The notes beneath the pieces were generated by a model. It was not told where the DNA came from and did no database searches. It saw only the letters and a list, made by a program, of their open reading frames with translations. Below are positions 19,201 through 27,019 of a stretch of DNA of 64,000 nucleotides, piece by piece (the first letter of the stretch is position 1; every line of letters begins with the position of its first letter). This DNA is from Planctomycetota bacterium (lineage in GTDB: Bacteria; Planctomycetota; UBA1135; GCA-002686595). The position numbers and the translations under genes are program-made. The stretch lies in the NCBI GenBank assembly GCA_002683825.1, contig NYUD01000073.1:62001-126000 (forward strand). Reading direction: 5' to 3'.

Positions 19201-19430
19201 GTTTCGAGACCGTCTTCCTGCACGTCGGCGAAGGCCATCGCCGCACGCCGTGACCAGAGATCCTCGTCCTCTTCCTCGTGGGCAAGCACGTAGAGCAGGC
19301 CGCTCTTCCAGCCCAGACTGGCCGTCAGCTTGTGTCCCTGAAGCGTCAGGGTGCCGTCACGACCTCCACGCGCGAGCCCCTGGAGCAGCTCACCCAGGCC
19401 GATACCGGCGACGTCACCTTGAAAACTCAT
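16260..19430 (-). CDS. DUF4388 / PEGA / propeller membrane protein
   Basis: A 1056-residue multidomain protein. Residues 1-110 form a DUF4388 (PATAN-like) domain starting MSFQGDVAGIGLGELLQGL. A helical, repeat-like region follows (about 180-450). A transmembrane helix lies at 460-478, then a helical coiled segment rich in Glu/Arg (480-750). A PEGA domain (about 755-820) follows, and a beta-propeller-like tail (825-1056) completes it. The N terminus is cytoplasmic and the PEGA/propeller part extracytoplasmic by the positive-inside rule. DUF4388 proteins occur with gliding, two-component and GTPase systems, so a signalling or scaffold role is plausible. The ATG at 19430 is chosen because DUF4388 begins there; upstream sequence is low-complexity Arg/Pro. 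Confidence 0.85.
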   Translation of the reverse strand: MSFQGDVAGIGLGELLQGLARGGRDGTLTLQGHKLTASLGWKSGLLYVLAHEEEDEDLWSRRAAMAFADVQEDGLETLRRQTIARAQRIEDFYAMLDATNLHFRFEPGALPLQPQASVNNAVSPGASEGDAEPSDTTEQQWGPGWTVQHLLLEHARICDEIKTGPGSRVCGFDLPLATDSGSHPPRTRNFLEHCDGLSTAQEIADRLGWPLSRCRATLGEHLQAGNARCLDPAELLAASLREMAMGRAGRAAVRLRGWIRRSPAGPMSRDNAEKIIDAWRKGRLEPVFHAFDAATGRRLLRKIKGFDHPADEMHGLWRALQHAHRADPITSLHEIVLRLAEAETPDTRAFKDLLHIARNFQDSGRPGRTQTLLRLAASYPPERPQTRVEIGRRMLEADLTEEGVRWLLETADKLLESDPEGAMFPLRAVLRVKPEHPEANALKERARSRETQRKRKRRGMMIGLSLGLVLSLVAFVRYRGHREVEHWIDEANTYADPALVLELLEEKFGPNPPERIVELRSTVARRKKSLDMLAYQKWMAIYDAAEEACRFGDPLLGLQRTLELPPHPDIPSPAKFWPETHELYGLLSANLERRSIEVDVSIEAGLEELQPEEHLTDLMTELLAILPVADLQSEARPFRFRVAQLLTEVLERREFRAKKRAGMKTEEKEREQDILLATARAHERAGDLERSLLAYERLFATDEGLSRIPELKREISSVRAHWNAAQTALELAAEGRHAEASRTLREVCPRPIEHLLAFHVDSVPRGARVTLRAGRERKTPFVTRAGVGEELDLVFELDGFLDQTIKLTEPRNLVVHLYRFPERHWSSAHRIEAVPVSSGNAHILADRFGRVRRIDADSEPLWELQLNTLGGIARTPTFLPEKPGWLLLVSEDGQAWLIHAEDGESLGPHRLGALPVDGPALGPHGVRLLLDDGRIARWNSDVEPRFIQADRGDEFLPESPGNEPGSYLVVRNGLNSGTGLESPWNDWSVEVRDTDYRMFHGHDMGFTAERNGQWVFLAWEAPTALAPQGRFWLSDEAGLRSYLPDMKLLIDLGSEK

Positions 19431-19534
19431 GGGGCTGGATCCCGCCCGGGGGAGGCCTGACGGGGGGACCCGGGGAGTTCTATCGACCCGGTTCTTGCGT
19501 CGTCTGGAGGCCTGCCGCCGGGATTCGAAGGGTG

Positions 19535-20143
19535 CTAGCGAAAGCGCCGGCGGACGGCCTCGAGATCCGCGGGGGTATCCAGGTCGTCCAGAATCGAGTC
19601 GCTCTCGACGGGACAGCTCAAGAGCGGTCGGGCACGCGGGCGAAGCTCGCGAAGCGGCATGTCCCCGGGGGCCCGCGCCAGTTGCGCGAGGAGTTCGCGT
19701 CCGCAAATCAGTGGATGGCCGAAGTGCTTTTCGCCCTGACCATCCGTCCAAAAAGGGGCGAGCCAGCCGCGGGCCGGTGCTCCGGCGCGGGTCCAGGTCC
19801 GGGCGAGCCGCTCGAAGACGCAGGCCTCCACGGCGGGAACGTCCACGGGCGCCAGACAGAGGTCCGTGTCGGGGCGCAACGTTGAAGCGAGGGCGATCCC
19901 ACCGCTGCGGCCCGCTTTCCAGAGACGGTTTTCGGCGAGCTCGACGGAGGGGTCGAGCCGGCTGCGGGTTTCTTCGAAGTGGGCACCGGCGATGACGAGC
20001 GGGGCTTGTTGAAAGAAGGGACTTCCCGCCGCGAGCAACATGGAGAGCGGCGTCGAGGGTTCCGCCTCGCGCAAACGCACGAGGGCCTTGGGGGTTCCCA
20101 GACGCCGGCTCTCGCCGGCCGCGAGGATCACGAGTGCGGCCAT
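19535..20143 (-). CDS. MobA/MocA-like nucleotidyltransferase
   Basis: A 202-residue GT-A-fold nucleotidyltransferase. The nucleotide-binding loop reads LAAGESRRLGTPKAL. The middle contains KAGRSGGIALA and CLAPVDVPAVE, with the metal-binding Asp, and GHPLICGRELL and ILDDLDTPADL follow. The family transfers CMP or GMP to molybdopterin, or activates other cofactors. The upstream ThiF/MoeB-type gene ends seven bases before it, so the pair may act in cofactor synthesis. No molybdoenzyme gene is nearby, and the exact substrate is open. Confidence 0.85.
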   Translation of the reverse strand: MAALVILAAGESRRLGTPKALVRLREAEPSTPLSMLLAAGSPFFQQAPLVIAGAHFEETRSRLDPSVELAENRLWKAGRSGGIALASTLRPDTDLCLAPVDVPAVEACVFERLARTWTRAGAPARGWLAPFWTDGQGEKHFGHPLICGRELLAQLARAPGDMPLRELRPRARPLLSCPVESDSILDDLDTPADLEAVRRRFR

Positions 20144-20150
20144 GGCGCGC

Positions 20151-21188
20151 TCAGCTCGAAAGCACGCGATCGAAGAGTGCTCTGGCGCGTTTTGGATCCT
20201 GCGTGCCTTCGATCAGCGCCCTGCCGTCGCGAAAGATGGTCAAGCGCAGCTCGTCGAGATCGAAGCGGACCAGGGCGGCGGTGCGCACGAGAGCCCGGGC
20301 CCCTCCGGGCAGGTTCTCGGCCAGGGCGTTCAGGTCCGGGACGCGTGTCGTGGGCCGAAGCTGGACGGCGTTGCGCCCGCAGAGCAGGACGGGTTCGCGA
20401 CTGTCCGAGCGCTCCAGGAAGGGAAAGTCTCGGCGACCACAGGCGGGGCAATCTGGGTCCCTGGGGGTCTGAATCGCTCGCACCGTCCCGTTCCAGGCGT
20501 CGAGTTCCAGAAGCGTCGCGGGGGGGTCTTCTTGTGTCTCCGGCGCTGCGAGCCAGCGCATGGCGATTCCCGCAGCCATGGAGGCTACGGCGCCTACGGC
20601 CGGCAGGATCACGCCGGCCGAATCGCAGGTCGGGAGCGTGCCGGGCGCCGGTGGGTCGGGAAACAGGCAGCGCAAACACGCCCCCTTCCCGGGCCGGATG
20701 CCGAGCACCAATCCCGCTCCTCCGACGACGCCCGCATAGATCCAGGGAAGATCTTCGGAAACGCAGAAGTCATTGATGAGGTAGCGGGTCTCCAGGTTGT
20801 CCGTTCCGTCCAGGACGAGATCGCTCTGGGCGAGCAGTTCGCGGATGTTGGTGGCGTCGAAATGGCGCGCATGGGGAACGATCCTCGTGGGCCCGCCGAT
20901 ACGCTCCAGGGTCTCGAGAGCCGCCTCAACCTTCGGGACTCCCTCCCGCGCGTGGGCTTCGTCGAAGAGCACTTGCCGCGGCAGGTTGGTCGGTTCGACG
21001 ACGTCCCGGTCCACGACAATCAAGGTTCCGACACCGGCCCGCACCAGGGTTTGGGCGAGCACACCCCCCAGGGCGCCACACCCCACGAGGGTCAGCTGTG
21101 CGCGGGAGATTCTCGTCTGACCCACTTCCCCCAGGGGGGCGAAGCGCACCTGACGGTCGAACCGATCGTCAGCGGATTCCATGCCCAT
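20151..21188 (-). CDS. ThiF/MoeB/HesA-family adenylyltransferase
   Basis: A 345-residue E1-like enzyme. The Rossmann ATP site is VGCGALGGVLAQ, the acidic loop is DRDVVEPTNLPRQVLF and the Asp motif is LDGTDNLETRYLIND. The catalytic Cys is probably that in TCDSAGVI. Two Cys pairs, CLRC and CPAC, match the zinc site. It should adenylate the C terminus of a ubiquitin-like sulfur carrier (MoaD or ThiS), but no carrier gene is adjacent. The extra ~90 C-terminal residues contain a region like a small ubiquitin-fold domain (PDLNALAENL to RLTIFRDGRALIEG), so the sulfur-transfer module may be partly built in. A start at 21191 (GTG) or 21182 is also possible. Confidence 0.88.
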   Translation of the reverse strand: MGMESADDRFDRQVRFAPLGEVGQTRISRAQLTLVGCGALGGVLAQTLVRAGVGTLIVVDRDVVEPTNLPRQVLFDEAHAREGVPKVEAALETLERIGGPTRIVPHARHFDATNIRELLAQSDLVLDGTDNLETRYLINDFCVSEDLPWIYAGVVGGAGLVLGIRPGKGACLRCLFPDPPAPGTLPTCDSAGVILPAVGAVASMAAGIAMRWLAAPETQEDPPATLLELDAWNGTVRAIQTPRDPDCPACGRRDFPFLERSDSREPVLLCGRNAVQLRPTTRVPDLNALAENLPGGARALVRTAALVRFDLDELRLTIFRDGRALIEGTQDPKRARALFDRVLSS

Positions 21189-21273
21189 CACCCCCCAACT
21201 TAACGTCCCGGAACAAGGATCTCCGCTTCGGCGGGCTTTTCCCGCGCCGAGCCCCGGAAAGCAACGCCTCCGC

Positions 21274-21302
21274 TTGACTTTCTCACACCGGCGCTCGATC
21301 CT
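21274..21302 (+). promoter_or_regulatory. Possible sigma-70-type promoter for tRNA-His
   Basis: TTGACT at 21274-21279 matches the -35 consensus in five of six positions. After a 17-base spacer the hexamer GATCCT matches -10 in three of six positions. It lies about 45 bases upstream of the tRNA, the expected distance. Confidence 0.35.
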
Positions 21303-21346
21303 CTCCGCCCCTCAGTCGTGGCTTCTGCGCGATGGAAACCCCGAAC

Positions 21347-21424
21347 GGTGAGTGTAGCTCAGTCGGTTAGAGCACCAGATTGTGGTTCTGGGGGTCGGGG
21401 GTTCGATTCCCCTCACTCACCCCA
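21347..21424 (+). tRNA. tRNA-His (anticodon GTG)
   Basis: A full cloverleaf folds by hand. The acceptor stem GTGAGTG pairs with CACTCAC, the D arm is GCTC/GAGC, the anticodon stem CCAGA pairs with TCTGG around a loop containing GTG, and the T arm has TTCGATT. The extra G-1 at 21347 opposite C73 is the His identity element. CCA (21422-21424) is encoded. This is the only tRNA seen in the window. Confidence 0.97.
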
Positions 21425-21568
21425 TCCCTGCGGCGGTCAAGAACGTCGATTTCGGGGCATTCGGGTCGTGGGGTTCACCTTGGGAGTCAGGCTCGATCTC
21501 CCCAACGACCGAGCCGTGCTCGACCGTCTCGGGTCTCGGCCCGACCTCCTTCTCACGGGTGGCGGACC

Positions 21569-21919
21569 CTACTGGCTGAGGTCCCACAGACGATCGTTGC
21601 GCACGTACCGGCTCCCCTCGAACGAGGAGAAGAACGCTTCCAACAGCGGGTGGTCGACGGGCGCCGGCTGCGGCTCCTCCAGCAGGCTGTCCTGGGCGGC
21701 GTAGGTGGTCTGATGGGAACCGTGCACGAGGACGTGGTACCAGGGCTGGTTCCGCTCCGGCTGGGTGTTATTGGAGCGGTACCAGTCCTCGCTGGCGTAG
21801 CAGGTGAGGTCGAAGGCCACGACCAGTCCCCGATACCCGTAGCGCCGGTGACGGACCAGATCTCCCGGGGCGAAGCGGGGTTGCCCTTCCGGGCTACCTC
21901 CACGCGTTCGCTTGACCAT
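21569..21919 (-). CDS. hspQ: HspQ / YccV-like protein
   Basis: With the ATG at 21919 the product is 116 residues. It contains the YccV/HspQ core: FAPGDLVRHRRYGYRGLVVAFD at the start (written here only as the fold signature), then QPWYHVLVHGSHQTTYAAQDSL. HspQ is a small heat-shock protein that binds hemimethylated DNA and modulates Lon-dependent degradation in enterobacteria. The longer upstream frame begins with a Cys/Arg-rich stretch and is rejected. The gene lies just downstream of tRNA-His on the opposite strand. Confidence 0.85.
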   Translation of the reverse strand: MVKRTRGGSPEGQPRFAPGDLVRHRRYGYRGLVVAFDLTCYASEDWYRSNNTQPERNQPWYHVLVHGSHQTTYAAQDSLLEEPQPAPVDHPLLEAFFSSFEGSRYVRNDRLWDLSQ

Positions 21920-22062
21920 GATCACGGCCCCATTCTGCCTTGCGCGGCGCCGCCTGGGATCAGCTCTCCACCCACAATCCCTGCATTCTGATCTCGCCGG
22001 CATTGGGTGTGCTCCCAGGTCCACCCTGGCCCGGCCATATCCTGCTGTTGGACCGCCTGCAC

Positions 22063-22731
22063 TCAGCGCGGCAATTCGAGTTCCAGCTGCTTTGCAGCCG
22101 TTCTACCGGCGTAGAGCTCGAACTCGATGCTCGCTGGAGCGAGCCCCTGCCCCGATGTAGTCGCGCGGTCATGGCCCGCAAGCTCATGACCCCGGTGTTT
22201 CGAGATCAGCTTGCCTGCGGCGGACTCGACCCCCGATCCACGGAGCAGGGTCAGCTGCAGGTCACCGCTGGGTTGGGTCGTGAGCGTTCCCAGATCGAGC
22301 TGCTCTCCGGCCGCCAGGTCGAACCCATTCGTGACGTGCACGGGCGTCTCTCCCGACAGCACGATCAGCCCGTGCTGTCCGGGCCATTCTCTGGAGAATT
22401 CGAACTCGTGTCCTTCGATCTTCCCGTGCATGGGGCCTACGGACCGCGGAGCCTTCAGCTCGAAACGAAGTCGTATCCCCGTTACGTCGGGCCGCATCGT
22501 CGAGTCGGCCCGGTACATGGCCCAAAAAACCGGGCTCGGGCGAGAAATCGGCGACCAGAACCAGGTCTTGTGGGAAGGCACGGCACCCGTCACTTGGACC
22601 CGGGCCGTGCCCTGGGGCGCTTCGCGAAGTTCGATACGGACCGCGTAGCTATCGCCGGTCAAGGTGACGAATGCGAATCGACCGTCGTTGTCGCAGCGTG
22701 CCCAGGAGAAGGTCGGAATCCGCATCCGCAC
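22063..22731 (-). pseudogene. 5'-truncated carboxypeptidase-regulatory-like protein fragment
   Basis: The reading frame opens only after a TGA just upstream of 22731 and lacks any signal peptide. Its first residues, FSWARCDNDGRFAFVTLTGD, are the second half of a carboxypeptidase-regulatory-like beta domain (D..GRF.F..L). More beta-rich sequence follows up to ELELPR at the end. In intact proteins of this type the domain is preceded by an export signal and further domains. The missing 5' end coincides with the start of the lower-GC respiratory block, so the gene may have been cut by that insertion. A short genuine gene using the GTG at 22731 cannot be excluded. Confidence 0.55.
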
Positions 22732-22802
22732 GCCAGTCCCTCACTGCCGGCAGACCTTGACGCTCGAGGAGGGAAAAGTCTACTCTGCCGGGCGTACCGT
22801 CC

Positions 22803-23750
22803 ATGGGCTCTGCATTACCTGCGTTCGACCCTGCATCGCCCCAGGCGCAGGCCATTCACGAGTTGTTCGTGCAGGTGCTCTGCATCAGCGCGGTGATCTT
22901 CACCATCGTGGCCGGGCTGGTACTGATCGCGGTTGTCCGAGGTCGCAAGCGTGCGACGATGCCCGACCAGGACTTCGGCAACGAGAAGTTCGAAATTGCC
23001 TGGATGGTCGGACCCATCGTCATCGTGCTGTGGCTGGCTGCCGTTAGCGCCAATCTGGTGCTCACTGTCAACGCGGTACCCAAGGCGCATCCGGCAGGAC
23101 ACACCGATGCCGATCTGGTCGTCACAGCTCATCAGTGGTGGTGGCAAGTCCAGTACATCGATACCGGCGTCGTGGCCGCAAATGAAATTCACATACCCGC
23201 GGGTAAGAAGCTGCGTGTACGACTGGAATCGGCGGATGTCATTCATTGTTTCTGGGTGCCGCAACTGACGCGCAAGATGGATCTGATTCCCGGCCGCGAA
23301 AACTACGTGTGGCTCGAGGCGACGGAACCGGGCGTTTATCAGGGGCGCTGCGCCGAGTTCTGCGGCGTGCAACACACATGGATGGAATTCAAGGTCTACG
23401 CGCATTCGCAAGAGGATTTCTCGCGCTGGCAAGCCGGGAATCAAGTGGTGGGGGCGAAGCTGGAAGCCGGCAATCTGGCCGCCGCCGGGCAAGCCCTGTT
23501 CATGGGTATGACCTGCCGCGCATGTCATGCGATCGTAGGCACGGAAGCGGTGGGCACCATCGCGCCCGACCTGACGCATCTGGCCGGCCGCAAGGAGCTC
23601 GGGGGAGGCGTACTTGCAAACTCTCCCGAAGACCTTAGACGCTGGCTGGCGGACCCCGGCGCGGTGAAGCCCGGCTGCAAGATGCCGAACTTCAAACTGA
23701 CCGACGCGCAACTGGATCAACTCGTGGCTTACCTGGGGACACTCAAGTGA
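22803..23750 (+). CDS. coxB: Cytochrome c oxidase subunit II with fused cytochrome c (caa3 type)
   Basis: A 315-residue protein. Two transmembrane helices (about 20-45 and 67-90) are followed by the CuA cupredoxin domain. The CuA ligands are H148 (DVIHCFWVP), C183, E185, C187, H191 and M194 (CAEFCGVQHTWM). The C-terminal cytochrome c domain has CRACH (238-242) and a Met ligand, probably M294 in GCKMPNF. The fused cytochrome c defines caa3-type oxidases, which take electrons from a bc complex or soluble cytochrome c. It overlaps the next gene by GTGA. Confidence 0.95.
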   Translation: MGSALPAFDPASPQAQAIHELFVQVLCISAVIFTIVAGLVLIAVVRGRKRATMPDQDFGNEKFEIAWMVGPIVIVLWLAAVSANLVLTVNAVPKAHPAGHTDADLVVTAHQWWWQVQYIDTGVVAANEIHIPAGKKLRVRLESADVIHCFWVPQLTRKMDLIPGRENYVWLEATEPGVYQGRCAEFCGVQHTWMEFKVYAHSQEDFSRWQAGNQVVGAKLEAGNLAAAGQALFMGMTCRACHAIVGTEAVGTIAPDLTHLAGRKELGGGVLANSPEDLRRWLADPGAVKPGCKMPNFKLTDAQLDQLVAYLGTLK

Positions 23751-25978
23751 GCGCGGATGCACTTGACGAAATTGCCGCCAGCGATCGCGCTCGACGGGCA
23801 AGCGCCCATTCGCTGCTTGCGTGGGTAAGCACGGTCGATCACAAGCGGATCGGTGTCCTCTATATCCTGACCGCCACCTTGTTCTTGGTAGTTGGCGGAG
23901 TCGAAGCGCTCTTGATGCGAGTTCAACTCGCAGTACCGAACAACACCTTCCTCGGCCCGGAACTCTTCAACCAGATGTTCTCCATGCACGGCACCACCAT
24001 GGTGTTTCTGGTGGGGATGCCGGTTCTGGTTGGATTCGCAAACTACTTCGTGCCACTGATGATCGGTGCTCGCGACGTCGCGTTTCCGCGTCTCAACGCG
24101 ATGAGCTATTGGCTGTTGCCCTGCGGCGGGTTTCTGCTTTATTACAGTTTTCTGAGCGGCTCGGCTCCGAACGCCGGATGGTTCAGCTACGCACCGCTTT
24201 CGACCAAGCCCTACAACCTCATGCAGGGCGTCGATTACTGGCTGATCGGCCTGATTTGCCTGGGTGTCGGTTCGGTAGCAGCGGCGATCAACATCTTTGT
24301 GACGGTGCTGAGCTGCCGGGTGTCCGGCATGAGTTTGCAGCGTTTGCCGCTGTTTGTGTGGATGAGCTGGATGACCTCGATCCTGACCATCCTGGCCCTG
24401 CCGGCTCTGAACGCCGCCCTGGCGATGCTCTTGATCGACCGCTGTCTCGGAGCCGCATTCTTCGAGCCGGCACGGGGCGGCTCGGCGGTCTTGTGGCAGC
24501 ATTTCTTCTGGGTCTTCGGACATCCCGAGGTCTACATCTTGATCCTGCCGGCCTTCGGGATGATCTCGGAGGTCATTCCCGTCTTCTCCCGCAAGCCCAT
24601 TTACGGCTACTCATTTGTGGCGGCGTCATCGGCGGTGATTGTGCTGTTGAGCTACGGGGTATGGGGACACCACATGTTCGCAGTCGGTCTGGGCGTTACG
24701 GCGAACATCTTCTTTGCGGTCGGCAGCTTGCTGATCGCCATCCCGACGGGGCTCAAGATCTTCAACTGGACCGCGACCCTGTGGGGCGGATCCATACGCA
24801 TGACGACCGCAATGATGTTCGCCGTTGCGTTCCTGTTGATGTTCGTCGTGGGCGGGCTGACCGGAGTGATGTTTGCCGCCGTGCCGATCGATTGGCAATT
24901 GACCGACTCGTATTTTGTCGTGGCACATTTCCATTATGTGCTGATCGGAGGAACCGTCTTCGGGCTCTTTGCGGCGACGTTCTACTGGTTCCCGAAGATG
25001 ACCGGACGCATGCTCGACGAACGGCTGGGCAAACTGCAATTCTGGCTGTGGCTGGCGGGATTCAATTGCACGTTCATGGTCCAGCACTTTCTCGGCCTGA
25101 TGGGCATGCCCAGGCGCGTCTACACCTACGGCGACAGCCCCGGTTGGGCGGCGCTGAACGCCATCGCCACGGCGGGGGCCGTTCTGATGGCGGCGGGCAC
25201 GCTGGTGCTGGTCTGGAACATCGTTCGGAGCCTGCGGAGTGGAGGGCGGGCGGGCGACAATCCCTGGGGCGGATTCACGCTCGAGTGGGCCACGACCTCG
25301 CCGCCGCCGGAAGAAAATTTCGAAGCCATCCCCCAGGTCAAGAGTCGTCGACCGGTCTGGGATCTCGACCATCCGGAAGTTGCCGACTGGAAGACTTCCA
25401 AGACGCCGGCCGACACCGGTTGGCGGCCGGATAAGGCCAGGGCTTCCGTCTGGGCGTTCGTCGCCTCCGAGGCCGTGTTCTTCGTGCTGCTGTTGGCGGC
25501 GTACGTCGTATTCAATACGCGACACACCGACGGCCCGAACGCAGCAAATTCGCTCGATGTCGTGCGAACCGGCGTCTTCACGGGGCTGCTGCTCTTGAGC
25601 AGCATCACTTTCTGGCGCGCTGAGCGCTGTCTGTCTGCGGCGAACCAACGAGGTTTCCTGCGCTGGCTGGGCGTGACGATCGTGCTGGGGGTTGCCTTCA
25701 TTGCGGGCCAGGTGATCGAGTACTACGGCCTCGTGAGCGACGGCGTGGTGATCAGCCGCAACCTGTTCGCCTCGACCTTCTTCACGGTCACCGGATTCCA
25801 TGGGATACACGTCACCGCCGGTTTGATCGTGTTGTGCGTGCTGTTCGTGTTAGGTCGTAAGAAGGAGTTGAACGCGGAACGTTCCGGGGTTCTGAGTGCC
25901 GTGGGTATCTACTGGCACTTCGTCGATGTGGTGTGGATCGGGGTGTTTAGCATCATCTATCTCGGCTATCTGCAATGA
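23747..25978 (+). CDS. coxA: Cytochrome c oxidase subunit I+III fusion
   Basis: A 743-residue fusion. Residues 1-500 form subunit I with the haem and copper ligands H81 (MHG), H259 (FGHPEVY), H308-H309 (GHHMF), H394 and H396 (VVAHFHYV). The cross-linked Tyr263, Glu261 and Lys337 are kept, so both D- and K-channel features of A1-type oxidases are present. A linker (500-560) leads to a five-helix subunit III part (565-743). I+III fusions are known from caa3 oxidases such as those of Thermus. The start is a GTG overlapping coxB. No haem A synthase or assembly Sco gene is in the block, so these must be supplied elsewhere. Confidence 0.95.
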   Translation: MSADALDEIAASDRARRASAHSLLAWVSTVDHKRIGVLYILTATLFLVVGGVEALLMRVQLAVPNNTFLGPELFNQMFSMHGTTMVFLVGMPVLVGFANYFVPLMIGARDVAFPRLNAMSYWLLPCGGFLLYYSFLSGSAPNAGWFSYAPLSTKPYNLMQGVDYWLIGLICLGVGSVAAAINIFVTVLSCRVSGMSLQRLPLFVWMSWMTSILTILALPALNAALAMLLIDRCLGAAFFEPARGGSAVLWQHFFWVFGHPEVYILILPAFGMISEVIPVFSRKPIYGYSFVAASSAVIVLLSYGVWGHHMFAVGLGVTANIFFAVGSLLIAIPTGLKIFNWTATLWGGSIRMTTAMMFAVAFLLMFVVGGLTGVMFAAVPIDWQLTDSYFVVAHFHYVLIGGTVFGLFAATFYWFPKMTGRMLDERLGKLQFWLWLAGFNCTFMVQHFLGLMGMPRRVYTYGDSPGWAALNAIATAGAVLMAAGTLVLVWNIVRSLRSGGRAGDNPWGGFTLEWATTSPPPEENFEAIPQVKSRRPVWDLDHPEVADWKTSKTPADTGWRPDKARASVWAFVASEAVFFVLLLAAYVVFNTRHTDGPNAANSLDVVRTGVFTGLLLLSSITFWRAERCLSAANQRGFLRWLGVTIVLGVAFIAGQVIEYYGLVSDGVVISRNLFASTFFTVTGFHGIHVTAGLIVLCVLFVLGRKKELNAERSGVLSAVGIYWHFVDVVWIGVFSIIYLGYLQ

Positions 25979-26811
25979 CCGATTGGCAAACACTGGGCTC
26001 GTTGTGGGACTGGACGTCGGCCATATGGCTCGTCGCTGGGGGAGTGGTTGCTGCGTACCTGATCTTGTGTCGTGGGGCGCTTGGCGCGCGAGCCTGGTTT
26101 CTGGCGGTAGGTGTGGCGATTCTCGTGTTCGCTTACGTCTCACCCATAGGTGTACTGGCTGACGGATATCTGTTCAGCGCGCACATGGTGCAGCACTTGT
26201 TGATCTTGCTGGTTGTTCCCATGTGTGTGTTGTTGAGCGTGCCCAGGTCCAAGGCGGAGGCATGGTTCGGTCGAATCAGCGGAAGCCAGGTTGCTCGTTG
26301 GTCGGTCGTCGGGTGGTTGTCCGGCCTGGGTGTGATGTGGTTCTGGCACATTCCGAGTCTGTGTAGCGCGTCTACAGCGAATGCCTCACTAGGCGTGCTT
26401 CGAGACGCGATGTTTCTCTCGGCAGGGTTGGCGTTTTGGTGGGCCATCTACGCGCCGCTCGAGCGTCATCGACTGGCGGCGCCCAAAGCAGTCGTGTACC
26501 TGTTTTCGGCGTGTTTTGGCTGTACTTTGCTGGGGATCTACATCACCTTCACGGCGGTTGGCGTGTGTCCCGTGTTCGCGGATCCTGTCGGTCGAATTGC
26601 CGTGTTGACCGCGCTCCATGATGTCGGCTTGAGTCCATCTGCCGACCAGCATCTCGGTGGGCTCTTGATGTGGGTGCCTCCGTGCACGCTGTACGTCGGT
26701 GCGATCGTCAGCATCCTCTGCCGCTGGTATTCGACGGGGGGCGAACACTCGCCGCACAGAAGGGGTGGAGCTGTGCTTCATTCCACAGAGATGAAGAACA
26801 ATGCTGAATGA
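25975..26811 (+). CDS. ctaG: CtaG-type oxidase assembly membrane protein
   Basis: A 278-residue polytopic protein with about seven helices. The sequence FSAHMVQHLLILLVVPMCVLL and the later ADQHLGGLLMWVPPCTLYV match the Caa3_CtaG family, whose conserved His residues may handle copper during oxidase assembly. It overlaps the I+III fusion by ATGA, supporting a dedicated role. The last 25 residues are hydrophilic. It is distinct from the unrelated Cox11-type CtaG. Confidence 0.88.
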   Translation: MTDWQTLGSLWDWTSAIWLVAGGVVAAYLILCRGALGARAWFLAVGVAILVFAYVSPIGVLADGYLFSAHMVQHLLILLVVPMCVLLSVPRSKAEAWFGRISGSQVARWSVVGWLSGLGVMWFWHIPSLCSASTANASLGVLRDAMFLSAGLAFWWAIYAPLERHRLAAPKAVVYLFSACFGCTLLGIYITFTAVGVCPVFADPVGRIAVLTALHDVGLSPSADQHLGGLLMWVPPCTLYVGAIVSILCRWYSTGGEHSPHRRGGAVLHSTEMKNNAE

Positions 26812-26824
26812 AAAGGAGGGATCG

Positions 26825-27019
26825 ATGAGTCCTGCTCCTGCACGCGACGACAAGCCGCCCCGGCCGACGTACGTCCCGGCGGCGATGGCGATGTCGACCA
26901 TGTTCATCGTCTGGGGTATTACGACACATTGGCTGATCACCGTAGCCGGAGTCGGTTTGATGACGTGGTCGCTGCGGTCGTGGGTAGGCGAAATACGCCG
27001 AGCATGGAGGACATCGTGA
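26825..27019 (+). CDS. Small oxidase-associated membrane protein
   Basis: A 64-residue protein. The start is the ATG at 26825, which has AAGGAGGG eight to ten bases upstream, a strong ribosome binding site; an in-frame ATG at 26801 is less likely. A Pro-rich N terminus with PTYVPAAMAMSTMFIVWG is followed by two hydrophobic stretches and a Trp/Arg-rich tail. Position and size resemble the small subunit IV-like proteins of caa3 and related oxidases, but this is inferred from context. Confidence 0.7.
   Translation: MSPAPARDDKPPRPTYVPAAMAMSTMFIVWGITTHWLITVAGVGLMTWSLRSWVGEIRRAWRTS

Noticed and set aside
21223-21240. CCGC-TTCG-GCGG hairpin followed by a T-run
   Set aside because: It would terminate rightward transcripts but no plus-strand gene ends before it; treated as chance or leader structure.
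23729-25810. Long minus-strand frames across the oxidase genes
   Set aside because: Gln/His/Arg-rich shadow sequence opposite conserved haem and copper ligand motifs.
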